Assembly (NCBI GenBank): GCA_903871775.1
Contig: CAIQIA010000002.1
Span: 124,001-188,000 of the forward strand
Direction: 5' to 3'
DNA: 64,000 bases
DNA from: an uncultured cyanobacterium
GTDB taxonomy: Bacteria > Cyanobacteriota > Cyanobacteriia > PCC-6307 > Cyanobiaceae
Of this stretch, positions 48,324 through 56,553 are shown in pieces (position 1 is the stretch's first letter; every line of letters begins with the position of its first letter). The notes beneath the pieces were generated by a model. It had not been told where the DNA came from, made no database searches, and was given only the letters and a program-made list of their open reading frames with translations. The translations under genes and the position numbers were made by a program.

Positions 48324-49925
48324 ATGCCCCACCGCCGCGTGCTGCCTCTGACGATCCCGACACTGCTGCTGACCCTGGCCCTGCTGCCGGCGCTGGCATC
48401 GCGGGGGCTGGTGGACGATGACGCCGACGCCGACCTGACCCCGCCGTCGAGGGCGCCCTCAGCGGCGGCCCGCAGCTACTCCCCCCATGCCGGCGGCGGC
48501 GTGCGCACGCAGGTGTACTTCGGCGACACCCACCTGCACACGTCGAACTCGGGCGATGCCTTTCTGGCCGGTGACCGCCTCGGGCCTGAACAGGCCTACC
48601 GCTTCGCCAGGGGGGAGGAGGTGATCTCGAGCACCGGCCTGCCGGTGCGGCTCGCCCGGCCGCTCGACTTTCTGGTGATCGCCGACCCTCGACCGCTGGG
48701 CACGGATGATGCGCGGTGGGCTGGCCCCATCGGCCAAGGCCGCCAATGAGGTGGTGGTGGCCCAGTCCCAGGGGACGCTGCCGCCGGTGGTGAAGGATCC
48801 GGCCGTGGTGGGGCCGATCATGCGCTCCACCTGGACCGAATACACCGCCCTGGCGGAGCGCTACAAGTGGACCTCGGTGCCCGGTGGCAACAACCTGCAC
48901 CGCAACGTGATCTTCAGGGATCTGACGGTGCCCTCGACGGTGATGAGCGCCCTCGATATCCCGCGGGAGGAGGGCCTGTGGCGCTGGCTGGCGTCCCTGG
49001 AACCCCAGGGGGTGCGGGCCCTGGCGATTCCCCACAACTCAAACGCCAGCAAGGGGTTGATGTTCCCCACGGCCGACAGCAGCGGCGCACCGCTCACGGC
49101 CGACTACGCCCGGCTGCGGGCCCGGTTCGAACCCCTGATCGAGATGATGCAGGTGAAGGGCAATTCGGAGGTGCACCGTGCGCTCTGGGGCGGTGACGAA
49201 TTCGCCGGTTTCGAGAATGCCGATTCGATCAGCCGCGTCTCGGGTCGCAGCCTGCGCTGGCCGCGCGGCAGCGGCTGGGGGTGAACCCCTTCCAGTACGG
49301 GTTTGTGGGTGGCACCGACAGCCACAACGGCACACCGGGCAACACCGCCGAAGACAACTTCATGGCAGGCAGCCATGGGGCCGCCAATGCCACGGTCGCC
49401 CTGCGCCGCACAGCGAATGTGGAGGGGTGGCTGACGGCGCGGGACACCAATCCCGGAGCACTCACCGGGGTCTGGGCCACCAGCGGCACCCGGCTGCAGG
49501 TGCGGGTGTTCGCCGGCGCCGGCTTCCCCGATGATCTGCCCCGCCGCCGCGACATGGTGGCCGAACTGCCGACCCTGGGGCCAGGCCAGGCACCGCAGTT
49601 GCTGGTGTGGGCACGCAAGGATCCCGATGGTGCCGACCTGGAACGGATCCAGGTGATCAAGGGCTGGGTCGATGGCGCCGGCCAGCCCCATGAACGCATC
49701 GTGAACGTGGTGCGCAGCACCGGCGCCCCGGTGCTGGCAGGCCTGTGGCGCGACCCCGCCTTCGACCCACGCCAGAACGCGCTCTATTACGTGCGGGTGC
49801 TCGAAAAGCCAACCCCCCGCTGGAGCACCCTCGATGCCCGTCGGGCGGGGCTGCCCCTGCTGGCCGATGTGCCGGCCATGGTGCAGGAACGCGCCTGGAG
49901 TTCACCGATCTGGGTGGTGCCTTAG
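48324..49925 (+). pseudogene. Broken DUF3604 gene
   Basis: Three pieces in two frames: 48324-~48700 (signal-like start, [28 protein letters not shown]), ~48700-49250 ([45 protein letters not shown]), and ~49250-49925 (NPFQYGFVGGTDSHNG, GALTGVWATSGTRL, VYYVRVLE-like ending, SSPIWVVP). DUF3604 proteins are usually above 600 residues; here the total is ~530 and family segments seem missing at several joins. The first shift is +1 near 48680-48705 and the second returns near 49250. Stops interrupt both joins, so a full protein cannot be made. It lies at the edge of a decayed accessory region. Confidence 0.8.
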
Positions 49926-50476
49926 GAGCGTGCGGAACAACTGCCTGAATTGTCACCTTGCTTCCACGAGGGGAGTCCGCCTAGTGGCGATAGGTGCACG
50001 TTTTTGCTCACGCTGGGGGGGCAGCCCTGTCTAACGCGAGAAGAGAGCAGACCACCCTGGCGTCGCGCACAAACCATCGGGGAAGAGAACCCAGAGGGGA
50101 AACAAGAAGGATCTACAAAGCTTTTTCCCTGAACCCAGGGGAGCCGACTCCTCTCACGCTGGGCCAGCGCGATAACTTGGCTGAGCCAATGGCGACGCTC
50201 CTCTACCTTGCTGCGTGGGCAAAGGAGGAGATCAATCGGAACGCGATGGTGAGCAAGCTTGCGCCAGAGCAAGCCCAGTGTTTCGAACCAGTTGTGCGTG
50301 GCGTACCACGCATCCGTAACGATGATCATCAGATCCACATCGGAATCGGCTGTGGCCTCACCGCGGGCATGGGAGCCAAACAGACGCACCTCAGCCCCCG
50401 GGATCGCCTGATGGATCTCGGCGGCCATCTGCTGGAGCTGGGATTCGCTGATGACAGAGACGGGAGTTCTGGTCAT
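49922..50476 (-). CDS. MNT-type nucleotidyltransferase, downstream copy, with abnormal tail
   Basis: A 184-residue open frame. The first ~105 residues are a minimal nucleotidyltransferase: SESQLQQMAAEIHQAI, GSHARGEA followed by DSDVDL, and a later PIDLLL third Asp, so catalytic residues remain. Members pair with HEPN toxins as antitoxin/AMPylase partners. The remaining ~80 residues (after RERSRLPW) are Ser/Pro/Arg-rich without domain likeness and are probably read-through into non-coding DNA. It starts with ATGA overlap on the HEPN stop. Its N-terminus is an 81/85-base match of the copy at 51.1 kb. Confidence 0.75.
   Translation of the reverse strand: MTRTPVSVISESQLQQMAAEIHQAIPGAEVRLFGSHARGEATADSDVDLMIIVTDAWYATHNWFETLGLLWRKLAHHRVPIDLLLCPRSKVEERRHWLSQVIALAQRERSRLPWVQGKSFVDPSCFPSGFSSPMVCARRQGGLLSSRVRQGCPPSVSKNVHLSPLGGLPSWKQGDNSGSCSARS
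50365..50449. repeat. 85-bp direct repeat, left copy
   Basis: Matches 51096-51180 in the same orientation with 4 mismatches of 85. It encodes the N-terminal helix and GSHARGE motif of the downstream MNT gene, evidence of a recent gene duplication or conversion. Confidence 0.9.
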
Positions 50477-50870
50477 GGCGTGGCTGGGGGTGGCAGCTGC
50501 GCTTCGATGGATGCCAGCAACGCTTCGACGCGATTGTTCCAGATGGGGCGGTCGAGGTTTTGCAGCTCGGGCTGGTCGTCGTAGCGGATCTGCAACGCGA
50601 AGTCGGTTAAGCGGGCGAGATCGCGATAGGGATCGATGTCGATCCCGGCCTGGTTCAGCAGCTTGAGCAGGGGAACCAGATCGTGGGTGAAAGGCGGCTC
50701 TACGGCAGAGAGATACAGCCAGGCCAGGCCTTCAGGGCTTTCTCGATCGTTTGCTGCACCTGAAAGCCCCACACGGCTTCGTGGAAGGTGGTGGTGTTGG
50801 TCATTCCATGGGCGGCTTGGAGATCGCGGCGAGCAATCGCCACCAGAGCCAGGGCATTGGCTTCAGCCAT
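50473..50870 (-). pseudogene. HEPN-domain toxin-like gene with a 5-bp duplication frameshift
   Basis: Read from ATG at 50870, which overlaps the end of the upstream MNT gene by 8 bases. The first frame gives MAEANALALVAIARRDL, FHEAVWGFQVQQTIEKALKAW, then PGCISLP and a stop at 50700. A second frame continues LYLSAVEPPFTHDLVPLLKLL, LARLTDFALQIRYDD and ends PPPATP. Removing one copy of the tandem CCAGG-CCAGG (50719-50728, forward) joins KALKAW directly to LYLSAVEPPFTHDL, the normal HEPN order. So it is a PF05168-type HEPN gene of ~130 residues disabled by a +5 insertion, unless bypassed by slippage. Confidence 0.88.
50719..50728. repeat. CCAGG tandem pair that shifts the HEPN frame
   Basis: Two adjacent CCAGG units. 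One unit fewer restores the HEPN reading frame exactly (frame arithmetic agrees on both sides), so this duplication is the inactivating change. Confidence 0.85.
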
Positions 50871-51219
50871 CGAGGCGCCATCCATGGGTGTAGGCTTGGT
50901 ACACAACGCTGCTGTGCAGGGCTTGGCGTTGTGCCACCTGTGTGCGGGAGAAGAGCAGCAGATCCACTGGTCTGCGGGGATCGCTCAGACGCCAGCGCAA
51001 GCGATCCAGCACCTCGAAGCGGTTGTGCTGGGCGAGCCAGTCATCCGGCACCGTGATCAGCAGGTCGATGTCGGACTCCGGGTGAGCTTCGCCTCGGGCA
51101 TGGGAGCCAAACAGACGAACCTCAGCCCCCGGGATCTCCTGATGGATCACGGCGGCCATCTGCTGCAGCTGGGATTCGCTCACGAGAGCTTGATTGGTGG
51201 CGTTTGGGCTTTTGGTCAT
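50863..51219 (-). CDS. MNT-type nucleotidyltransferase, upstream copy
   Basis: A 118-residue minimal nucleotidyltransferase: SESQLQQMAAVIHQEI, GSHARGEA followed by ESDIDLL (first two catalytic Asp) and RPVDLLL (third Asp). Normal length, intact. Pairs by an 8-base overlap with the HEPN gene next to it, the usual MNT-HEPN toxin-antitoxin-like order in which the MNT protein modifies or neutralises the HEPN RNase. Because the HEPN gene is broken, this may now be an orphan antitoxin. Confidence 0.88.
   Translation of the reverse strand: MTKSPNATNQALVSESQLQQMAAVIHQEIPGAEVRLFGSHARGEAHPESDIDLLITVPDDWLAQHNRFEVLDRLRWRLSDPRRPVDLLLFSRTQVAQRQALHSSVVYQAYTHGWRLDG
51096..51180. repeat. 85-bp direct repeat, right copy
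   Basis: Partner of 50365-50449; encodes the N-terminal part of the upstream MNT protein. Confidence 0.9.
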
Positions 51220-51235
51220 GGCGGTGCTCCCTCCG

Positions 51236-51732
51236 TCAGGATGCCTCAGCCAGTTCCGCCAGCACCAGCTCCAGCTGCTTGGGTGCCGGCACCTGCTCAG
51301 CCGCGGCTGGGGCCGCGGCCTTCACCGGATCGAAACTTCAAGCACGGCCTCCAGGACCGTGAGTAAATCAGCGTTGTTGGCCAGGCCGTTGTCGTCGAGC
51401 AGCTGCTTGGCGGCGTTGAGGTCGATGCTGCGGGCGCGATGGGCGCAGTGGTGGATGGCATCGATCCAGGAACGGGTGCCATCGGGGGCACCGAGCTTGC
51501 CCTTAGTGGCGCGGGTCGAGCTGTCCCAAAGGATCAGATCGCTGGCCTTCTTCTCCGCGAGCACGCCGACGACGTCTTTGTCGAGATCAAGGCCGACAAC
51601 ACGGGCGAGGCGTAAGGCTTCATCGAATGGGAACTGGGGCGCCTCAAACGCATCCCAGGCCAGCACAAACCACTCCGTAAGGGGATCAAGCTGGGGACGG
51701 CCTCGGTGTTGATCGACAAGGACGCTGTGATC
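51236..51732 (-). pseudogene. Fragment resembling the C-terminal part of a DUF1156 methylase-type protein
   Basis: An open frame from the TGA at 51754-51756 down to 51322 reads VLVDQHRGRPQLDPLTEWFVLAWDAF in two short parts, FDEALRLARVVGLDLD, AEKKASDLILWDSS and IDAIHHCAHRARSIDL. I recognise this as similar to the C-terminal region of DUF1156 proteins (anti-phage-linked DNA methylases); this is from memory and needs a search. The frame ends VLEVSIR-stop, but a neighbouring frame continues PVKAAAPAAAEQVPAPKQLELVLAEL to a stop at 51236, suggesting a second shift near 51335. The N-terminal methylase domain is absent. Confidence 0.55.
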
Positions 51733-51734
51733 GC

Positions 51735-51845
51735 GAAGCTCAGAACCAGAGCCTCATCGATGTCGACAGGTTCGAGCAGTGGATAGGCCTGGAGAATCCG
51801 CTCGCGGCCATTGCCGCTGGCGATCAGCCCCACGATTCCTGCTGG
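51735..51845 (-). pseudogene. DUF433 antitoxin-like fragment
   Basis: A minus-strand stretch reading IVGLIASGNGRERILQAYPLL followed by EPVDIDEALVLSF. This fits the C-terminal half of DUF433 proteins (spacing GLIASG / YPxLEPxDIxEAL), which act as antitoxins of PIN-type toxins. The N-terminal half is missing because mscS begins here, so it is a remnant. Confidence 0.6.
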
Positions 51846-51893
51846 CCTCACGTCCCGGGGGCAGGATGGGGCCCCCTGTTCCGCACCCGCCCA

Positions 51894-54017
51894 GTGGCCA
51901 CCATCCGCCGGTTTCCCTCCCTGCTGGCCGGCCTGCTGGCGCTGCTGCTGGTGCTGTCCCCCCTCAGCGGCACAGGCGTCGCCGCGCCAGCCGCCGCCGC
52001 CGCAACGATCCCGATCACGGCGCAGCCTTTCTTTGCCGATCTGCAGGCCACCGCAGCCCTCTGGGCTGATGCCCCCCTGGGCCAGGTGGTGGGCGACAGC
52101 CCGCGGGCAACCCTGCTCAACTTCTATGCCGTGATGGCCCGGGTGGGGGCCGAGCAGGCCCTGGCCATCCGCGAACGGCAGCAGCATGCGGGCCTGGTCT
52201 GGGGCCCATCGGCCAAAGCGCACATCCGCACGGCGGAGCAGCTCTTCGCCCTGGCGGTGCAGGCCCTTGATGCCAGCGACTTTCCGGAGAGCGTGCGTCG
52301 CCAGATGGTCAACGAGGCGGCCATGCAGCTCAAGGAGGTGCTCGATTACGTCTTCACCCACAGCCGCAAACCGCTGCAGCTGCCTGATTCCGCCGCCCTG
52401 AAGGCGCTCAATGCTGCCCGCAGCCAGCCGAGCCAGAGCTGGACGCTGCCCGACACCACGATCACGCTCGTGTACGCATCGCAGCTGCAGTTCGAAAATC
52501 CCGGATTCGTCTTCTCGGCCCGCACGGTGAATCAGATGAGCCGCCTGCATGCCGAGGTCGCCGGCCTGCCGGCGGTGTCGCAGCCGTTCGCCACCCCCGG
52601 CATGCACGACAGCTACAGCCGCTCTCCGGGGTTTCTGGTGCCGCCTCGCTGGTACCTGCTGCTGCCTGCCGAGCTGCGGCGTGGTCTGGAGATCTCCCTG
52701 GCCGGCCAGACCCTGTTTCAGATCACGGCAGCCCTGCTCTGCGTCGGCATCTATCTGTTGCTGGTGCGTTGGCTGCTGCGTCGGCTGGTGCACAGCTACC
52801 GCGAGCGGCGGGACCGCTGGCACCAGGACAACCTCGCCTGGACCCGGGTGCTGCTGGTGCTGCCGCTGCTCCCCCTCACCCACCTGGCCAGGACGGTGCT
52901 CGACGATCAGATCAACATCACCGGCCAACCCCTGGTGGTGATCACGGGGATCTTCTTCGTTCTGTATTTCGTTGCCGCCAGCTTTTTCGTCTTCATTCTT
53001 TTTGAAGCCCTGGGCCGCAGCATCAGCGAAGGGCTGGTGCGCCTGCGGGGGGGCGGATCCGACCTGCAGCTGCGGCGGGCCAGCAACCTGGTGATGCCCG
53101 TGGGCCGGGCCCTGGGGGGGCTGTTGGCCCTGGCCTTCATCTACCGGCTGCTGCTGGCCCTGGGCCTGCCCCCCGGCACACTGCTGGCCTTCTCGGCGGT
53201 GCCTGGCCTGGCCATCGGTCTGGGGGCCTCCAAGCTGCTGGGCAACCTCTTCGCCGGTCTCTCGATCCAGACCGACCGGCCGGTGCGGGTGGGCGAGTTC
53301 TGCCGCATCGGCGACACCCTCGGCTTCGTGAGCCGCATCGGCCTGCGTTCGCTCGAAGTGCAGACCCTCGACAGCCGCGTCACCATCCCCAACGCCATCG
53401 CCGACGAACTCACCGTCATCAACCACTCGCGCCGCGCCAGCGGTGCCGCAGGGCCGCCGATGCAGACCCTCGAGGTGCGGCTGGCCATCGACAACCGCTT
53501 CAGCCCCGAACAGGTCGATGACCTGCTGCAGCTGGTGCGCCGCCGTCTGGCGGAACGGTCCGATCTGCATGATCCGCTGGCCAGCCTCGACCGCAGCCAG
53601 CCCGATGAGCTCTCCCTGATCGGCCTGGCAACGGTGTCGCTGCACACCTGGCCCGACTACCTGCGGGTGCGCGAAGACCTGCTGCTGCGGCTGCAGCAAC
53701 TGCATGAACAGGTGCGCCTGTCGACGATCAGCCTCGGCGTCAGCTACGGCACCACCACAGGGCAGCTGCAGGAGCTGCCTGATCTGATCCGGCGGGTGGT
53801 GGAAGACGATCCCGACTTCGCCCTCCAGAGCTGCCGGCTGATGACGATCGCCGATTTCAGCTATGTGATCGTGTTTCGGCTCCACGGCCGGCAGGACAGC
53901 CTGCGGGCCTTCAAGGATGGCCTGCATGGCCTGAACCGACGGCTGCTGCAGGCCCTCGCCGAAGCCGGCATCGACATTCCCTTCCCCACCCAGTTGCATC
54001 TGCAGCGCCAGGTCTGA
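51894..54017 (+). CDS. MscS-family mechanosensitive channel
   Basis: A 707-residue protein with GTG start, signal peptide (LLAGLLALLLVLSPLSGTGVAA), a periplasmic N-terminal domain (~30-260) and four or more membrane helices (~270-420). The MscS core follows: LAIGLGASKLLGNLFAGLSIQTDRPVRVGEFC (TM3 and beta domain), GLRSLEVQTLDSRVTIPNAI and the cytoplasmic domain. Opens under membrane tension during hypo-osmotic shock, or senses other signals in long members. The 5' end abuts the DUF433 fragment, marking the right border of the decayed region. Confidence 0.93.
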   Translation: MATIRRFPSLLAGLLALLLVLSPLSGTGVAAPAAAAATIPITAQPFFADLQATAALWADAPLGQVVGDSPRATLLNFYAVMARVGAEQALAIRERQQHAGLVWGPSAKAHIRTAEQLFALAVQALDASDFPESVRRQMVNEAAMQLKEVLDYVFTHSRKPLQLPDSAALKALNAARSQPSQSWTLPDTTITLVYASQLQFENPGFVFSARTVNQMSRLHAEVAGLPAVSQPFATPGMHDSYSRSPGFLVPPRWYLLLPAELRRGLEISLAGQTLFQITAALLCVGIYLLLVRWLLRRLVHSYRERRDRWHQDNLAWTRVLLVLPLLPLTHLARTVLDDQINITGQPLVVITGIFFVLYFVAASFFVFILFEALGRSISEGLVRLRGGGSDLQLRRASNLVMPVGRALGGLLALAFIYRLLLALGLPPGTLLAFSAVPGLAIGLGASKLLGNLFAGLSIQTDRPVRVGEFCRIGDTLGFVSRIGLRSLEVQTLDSRVTIPNAIADELTVINHSRRASGAAGPPMQTLEVRLAIDNRFSPEQVDDLLQLVRRRLAERSDLHDPLASLDRSQPDELSLIGLATVSLHTWPDYLRVREDLLLRLQQLHEQVRLSTISLGVSYGTTTGQLQELPDLIRRVVEDDPDFALQSCRLMTIADFSYVIVFRLHGRQDSLRAFKDGLHGLNRRLLQALAEAGIDIPFPTQLHLQRQV

Positions 54018-54034
54018 CCGTTCACGCCCAACGT

Positions 54035-55429
54035 TCACACCCGATGGGAACGGGCCGCCAGGGCCGCCACGCCCGCCGAGAGCAGCAGCAGCGGGCCGTT
54101 GCCCCAGCGGTCGTAGGGGCTCAGGGACCGGCGACCGCGCAGGTCGAGCAGCCCCAGCTGCGGCCCACCGGCCGGCAGCTGCTGCACCACCTGCCCGGCC
54201 GGATCGACCACCGCCGTGGGGCCGGTGTTGGCCACGCTCACCAGCCAGCGGCCGGTCTCGATCGCCCGCAGGCGGGCCAGGTTCAGAAACTGATGCTGCA
54301 GCAGGGGCGGATAGGGGTCGAGGTTGGCCACCGCCAGCAACCAGCCGGCCCCGGCGTCCACGGCCCTGGCCAGGGCCCGGCCATCGGCCAGCTCATAACA
54401 GATGGCCACGGCCGCATCCCCCGCCGGCCAGGGCAGGGGCAGACGCCGGTCGGCGGGCCCCGGCTGCAGCCCCCCCACCGCCGACAGCCCCTCCCAGGGG
54501 ATGCGATCGGCCAGGGGCACCCACTCGCCCAGGGGCACCAACCGGTGTTTGTCGACCCAGGCCCGGGGCCGATCCGCACCGGCCGGCAGCCACAGCACGC
54601 TGCTGCGTTCTCCGCCGTCCTGCCGCCGGAAGCCCCCACCCAGCAGGGGCACCGCCGGCTCGCGGGCGGGTCGGTCGTCCAGCGGCAGGGTGCCCTCAGG
54701 CAGCAGCAGCGGCGGCGACGGCGTCAGCGCAGCCGCCCGCAGCCGCGCGCGCTGCAGCAGATCCTGCAGCCGGCGCTGGCTGTCGGGTTCGAACTTGCGG
54801 CGGGTGGCCTGGCCCGGCTGCACCGCCAGCACCTGAAGGGGGGCGCCGGGATCGGCGCCGTCGGCCAGGGCCAGGGCAGCGGCCCCAAGGCCATGGCCCA
54901 GCAGCAGCACCAGCAGCAGGGCCGGCCAGCGGCGGCGGGCCAGCAGCCAGCTCAGCAGCAGCTGCACCAGCGTCACCAGGCCGCCGCCGCCCAGGGCCGC
55001 CAGACCCGCCAGGGGCCGGTCATGGGGCAGGGGGGCCACCGCCAGACCCACCCAGAACAAAGGGCCCGTGGCCAGCCCCTGCTCCGCCAGGGCCCAGAGG
55101 GCCGCGGCCAGCAGGGCCGTGTCCCAGCGCCGGCGATCAAGCCGCTGCACAACAAGACTCCAGAGGGCCACCAGGCCGGCGCCGAGGGCGCTGCACACCA
55201 GCAGGATCAGCAGCACCAGCGGCAGGCTCAGGGGTGCCGGCACCCCCAGCCAGGTGAGGGGATGGAGCCAGAGCAGCCAGCCGTGGCTCACCAGCACGGC
55301 GACCCCGCCCCAGAGGGCCGCCTGGCGGGGGCCAACGCTCCAGAGGGGCACCAGCGCCAGCCACAGCAGGGGCGGCAGCCCCCAGGGGGTGAGGCTCAGG
55401 CCGGCCCCGGCCCCGGCCAGCACAGGCAT
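54035..55429 (-). CDS. lnt: Apolipoprotein N-acyltransferase
   Basis: Adds the third acyl chain to outer-membrane lipoproteins. About 464 residues from ATG at 55429 (ATG at 55489 also open). Several N-terminal membrane helices, then a nitrilase-fold domain with catalytic triad residues: Glu in LLLPEGTLPL, Lys in WVDKHRLVPLGEWVP and Cys in AICYELADG. The product fits the presence of lipoproteins such as Psb27 in this window. Divergent from a Crp-family regulator; 91 bases between the chosen starts. Confidence 0.93.
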   Translation of the reverse strand: MPVLAGAGAGLSLTPWGLPPLLWLALVPLWSVGPRQAALWGGVAVLVSHGWLLWLHPLTWLGVPAPLSLPLVLLILLVCSALGAGLVALWSLVVQRLDRRRWDTALLAAALWALAEQGLATGPLFWVGLAVAPLPHDRPLAGLAALGGGGLVTLVQLLLSWLLARRRWPALLLVLLLGHGLGAAALALADGADPGAPLQVLAVQPGQATRRKFEPDSQRRLQDLLQRARLRAAALTPSPPLLLPEGTLPLDDRPAREPAVPLLGGGFRRQDGGERSSVLWLPAGADRPRAWVDKHRLVPLGEWVPLADRIPWEGLSAVGGLQPGPADRRLPLPWPAGDAAVAICYELADGRALARAVDAGAGWLLAVANLDPYPPLLQHQFLNLARLRAIETGRWLVSVANTGPTAVVDPAGQVVQQLPAGGPQLGLLDLRGRRSLSPYDRWGNGPLLLLSAGVAALAARSHRV

Positions 55430-55520
55430 TAACCAATCCTTAAGGGCTTGTCTCCCGATTCTTAGCGCGGAGACCTGGTGCTGAGGCATACATTCCTGCC
55501 GTCGTCAGCCCTTCACCGGA

Positions 55521-56153
55521 ATGGTCGCCTCCCCGCAGTCCTTCGCGTCTCCCGAGGCCGCCGGCTGGCTGGAGCAGCTCGAGACTACCTTCCGCAGCCG
55601 GTCCCTGATCCATCTGGCCGCCGGCAGTCCGGTGCCCCTGCTCAGCGACCACGTCTGGCTCGTGGTGCGGGGCATGGTGCGCCTCTCCACCTGCCAGATG
55701 AGCGGCGACGAGGCCCTGCTGGGCCTGGCCGGCCCGAACGAGCCCTTCGGCCGTCCGCTCACGTCGGTCGATCCCTACGACGCCGTCACCCTCACCGCCA
55801 GCGATCTGCTCTGCCTGCGCTGGGACGAGATCGTCGGCGATCCGCAGCTGTCGTCGCTGCTGCTCCAGGCGCTCACCCGCCGCTACCGCCAGGCCGAGGC
55901 CCTGCTGGCCCTGATGGGCCTCCGCCGGGTCGAGGAACGCCTGCGCGCCTTCCTGGACCTGCTGGCCGCCGACTATGGCCAGCCCGTCGAGGCCGGTATC
56001 CGCATCGGCGTGCGCCTCACCCACCAGGACCTGGCCAACGCTCTGGGCAGCACCCGCGTCACCATCACCCGTCTGCTGGGGCAGCTGCGGGATGAGGGCT
56101 GGCTGGTGTTGGAATCCGGCCGTCACCTGGTCGTGGCCCGGCGCCCCCGCTAG
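55521..56153 (+). CDS. Crp/Fnr-family transcription regulator
   Basis: A 210-residue regulator: an N-terminal cyclic-nucleotide-binding-like domain (LVVRGMVRLSTCQMSGDEALLGLAGPNEPFGRPL) and a helix-turn-helix (LTHQDLANALGSTRVTITRLLGQLRDEGWL, residues ~164-193). It lacks the obvious features of NtcA, so it is another family member. The effector site lacks the canonical cAMP Arg-Ser pair as far as I can see, so ligand binding may differ. Confidence 0.9.
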   Translation: MVASPQSFASPEAAGWLEQLETTFRSRSLIHLAAGSPVPLLSDHVWLVVRGMVRLSTCQMSGDEALLGLAGPNEPFGRPLTSVDPYDAVTLTASDLLCLRWDEIVGDPQLSSLLLQALTRRYRQAEALLALMGLRRVEERLRAFLDLLAADYGQPVEAGIRIGVRLTHQDLANALGSTRVTITRLLGQLRDEGWLVLESGRHLVVARRPR

Positions 56154-56178
56154 ACCGGCCAGGAACGGTCATCGGCGG

Positions 56179-56505
56179 ATGGAGTCCAGCAATCCCCTGC
56201 AGCAGCTGCTGCTCCGTGGTCTGAGCACCACCAGCCTGGTGGCCGACCGGCTGCGGGGCGTCACCCAGGAATGGGTGCTCAGCGGTCGTCTCGATCCGGC
56301 CCAGGCCACGGCCCTCGTCGACGACGTGATGGGGGCCCTGCGGGGGGACAATCCCGAAGCGGAACGGCAGGCCGAAAAACTGCTCGAGCGCAACGTCGAG
56401 AACTTCCTCGGCGACCTCGGCCTCGCCCGCCAACGGGAAGTGGACGAACTGCGGGGCCGCATCGACCGGCTCGAGCAGCGGATCCGGGATCTCGCCGGCG
56501 GCTGA
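56179..56505 (+). CDS. Coiled-coil hypothetical protein
   Basis: A 108-residue protein, mostly helical: PLQQLLLRGLSTTSLVADRL, then ATALVDDVMGALRG, and a coiled-coil heptad end (LARQREVDELRGRIDRLEQRIRDLAGG). Resembles phasin-like or short coiled-coil proteins of cyanobacteria; not identified. The stop TGA lies in an 18-bp tandem duplication. Confidence 0.7.
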   Translation: MESSNPLQQLLLRGLSTTSLVADRLRGVTQEWVLSGRLDPAQATALVDDVMGALRGDNPEAERQAEKLLERNVENFLGDLGLARQREVDELRGRIDRLEQRIRDLAGG

Positions 56506-56526
56506 CACCTCGCCGGCGGCTGACAC
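56491..56526. repeat. 18-bp perfect tandem duplication over a stop codon
   Basis: CTCGCCGGCGGCTGACAC occurs twice in a row (56491-56508, 56509-56526). The TGA of the coiled-coil gene is in the first copy; the unit length is a multiple of three so a second in-frame TGA follows. Confidence 0.95.
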
Positions 56527-56553
56527 AATGGCCCTTGGGCCCGTTCCTCCCCC

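Noticed and set aside
48324-49925. Three separate small genes instead of one DUF3604 pseudogene
   Set aside because: The pieces are collinear parts of one family and none has its own start or signal.
51534-54038. Long minus-strand open frame opposite mscS
   Set aside because: Composition is the His/Gln-rich mirror of a high-GC gene; only its 3' end (DUF433-like) has family likeness.
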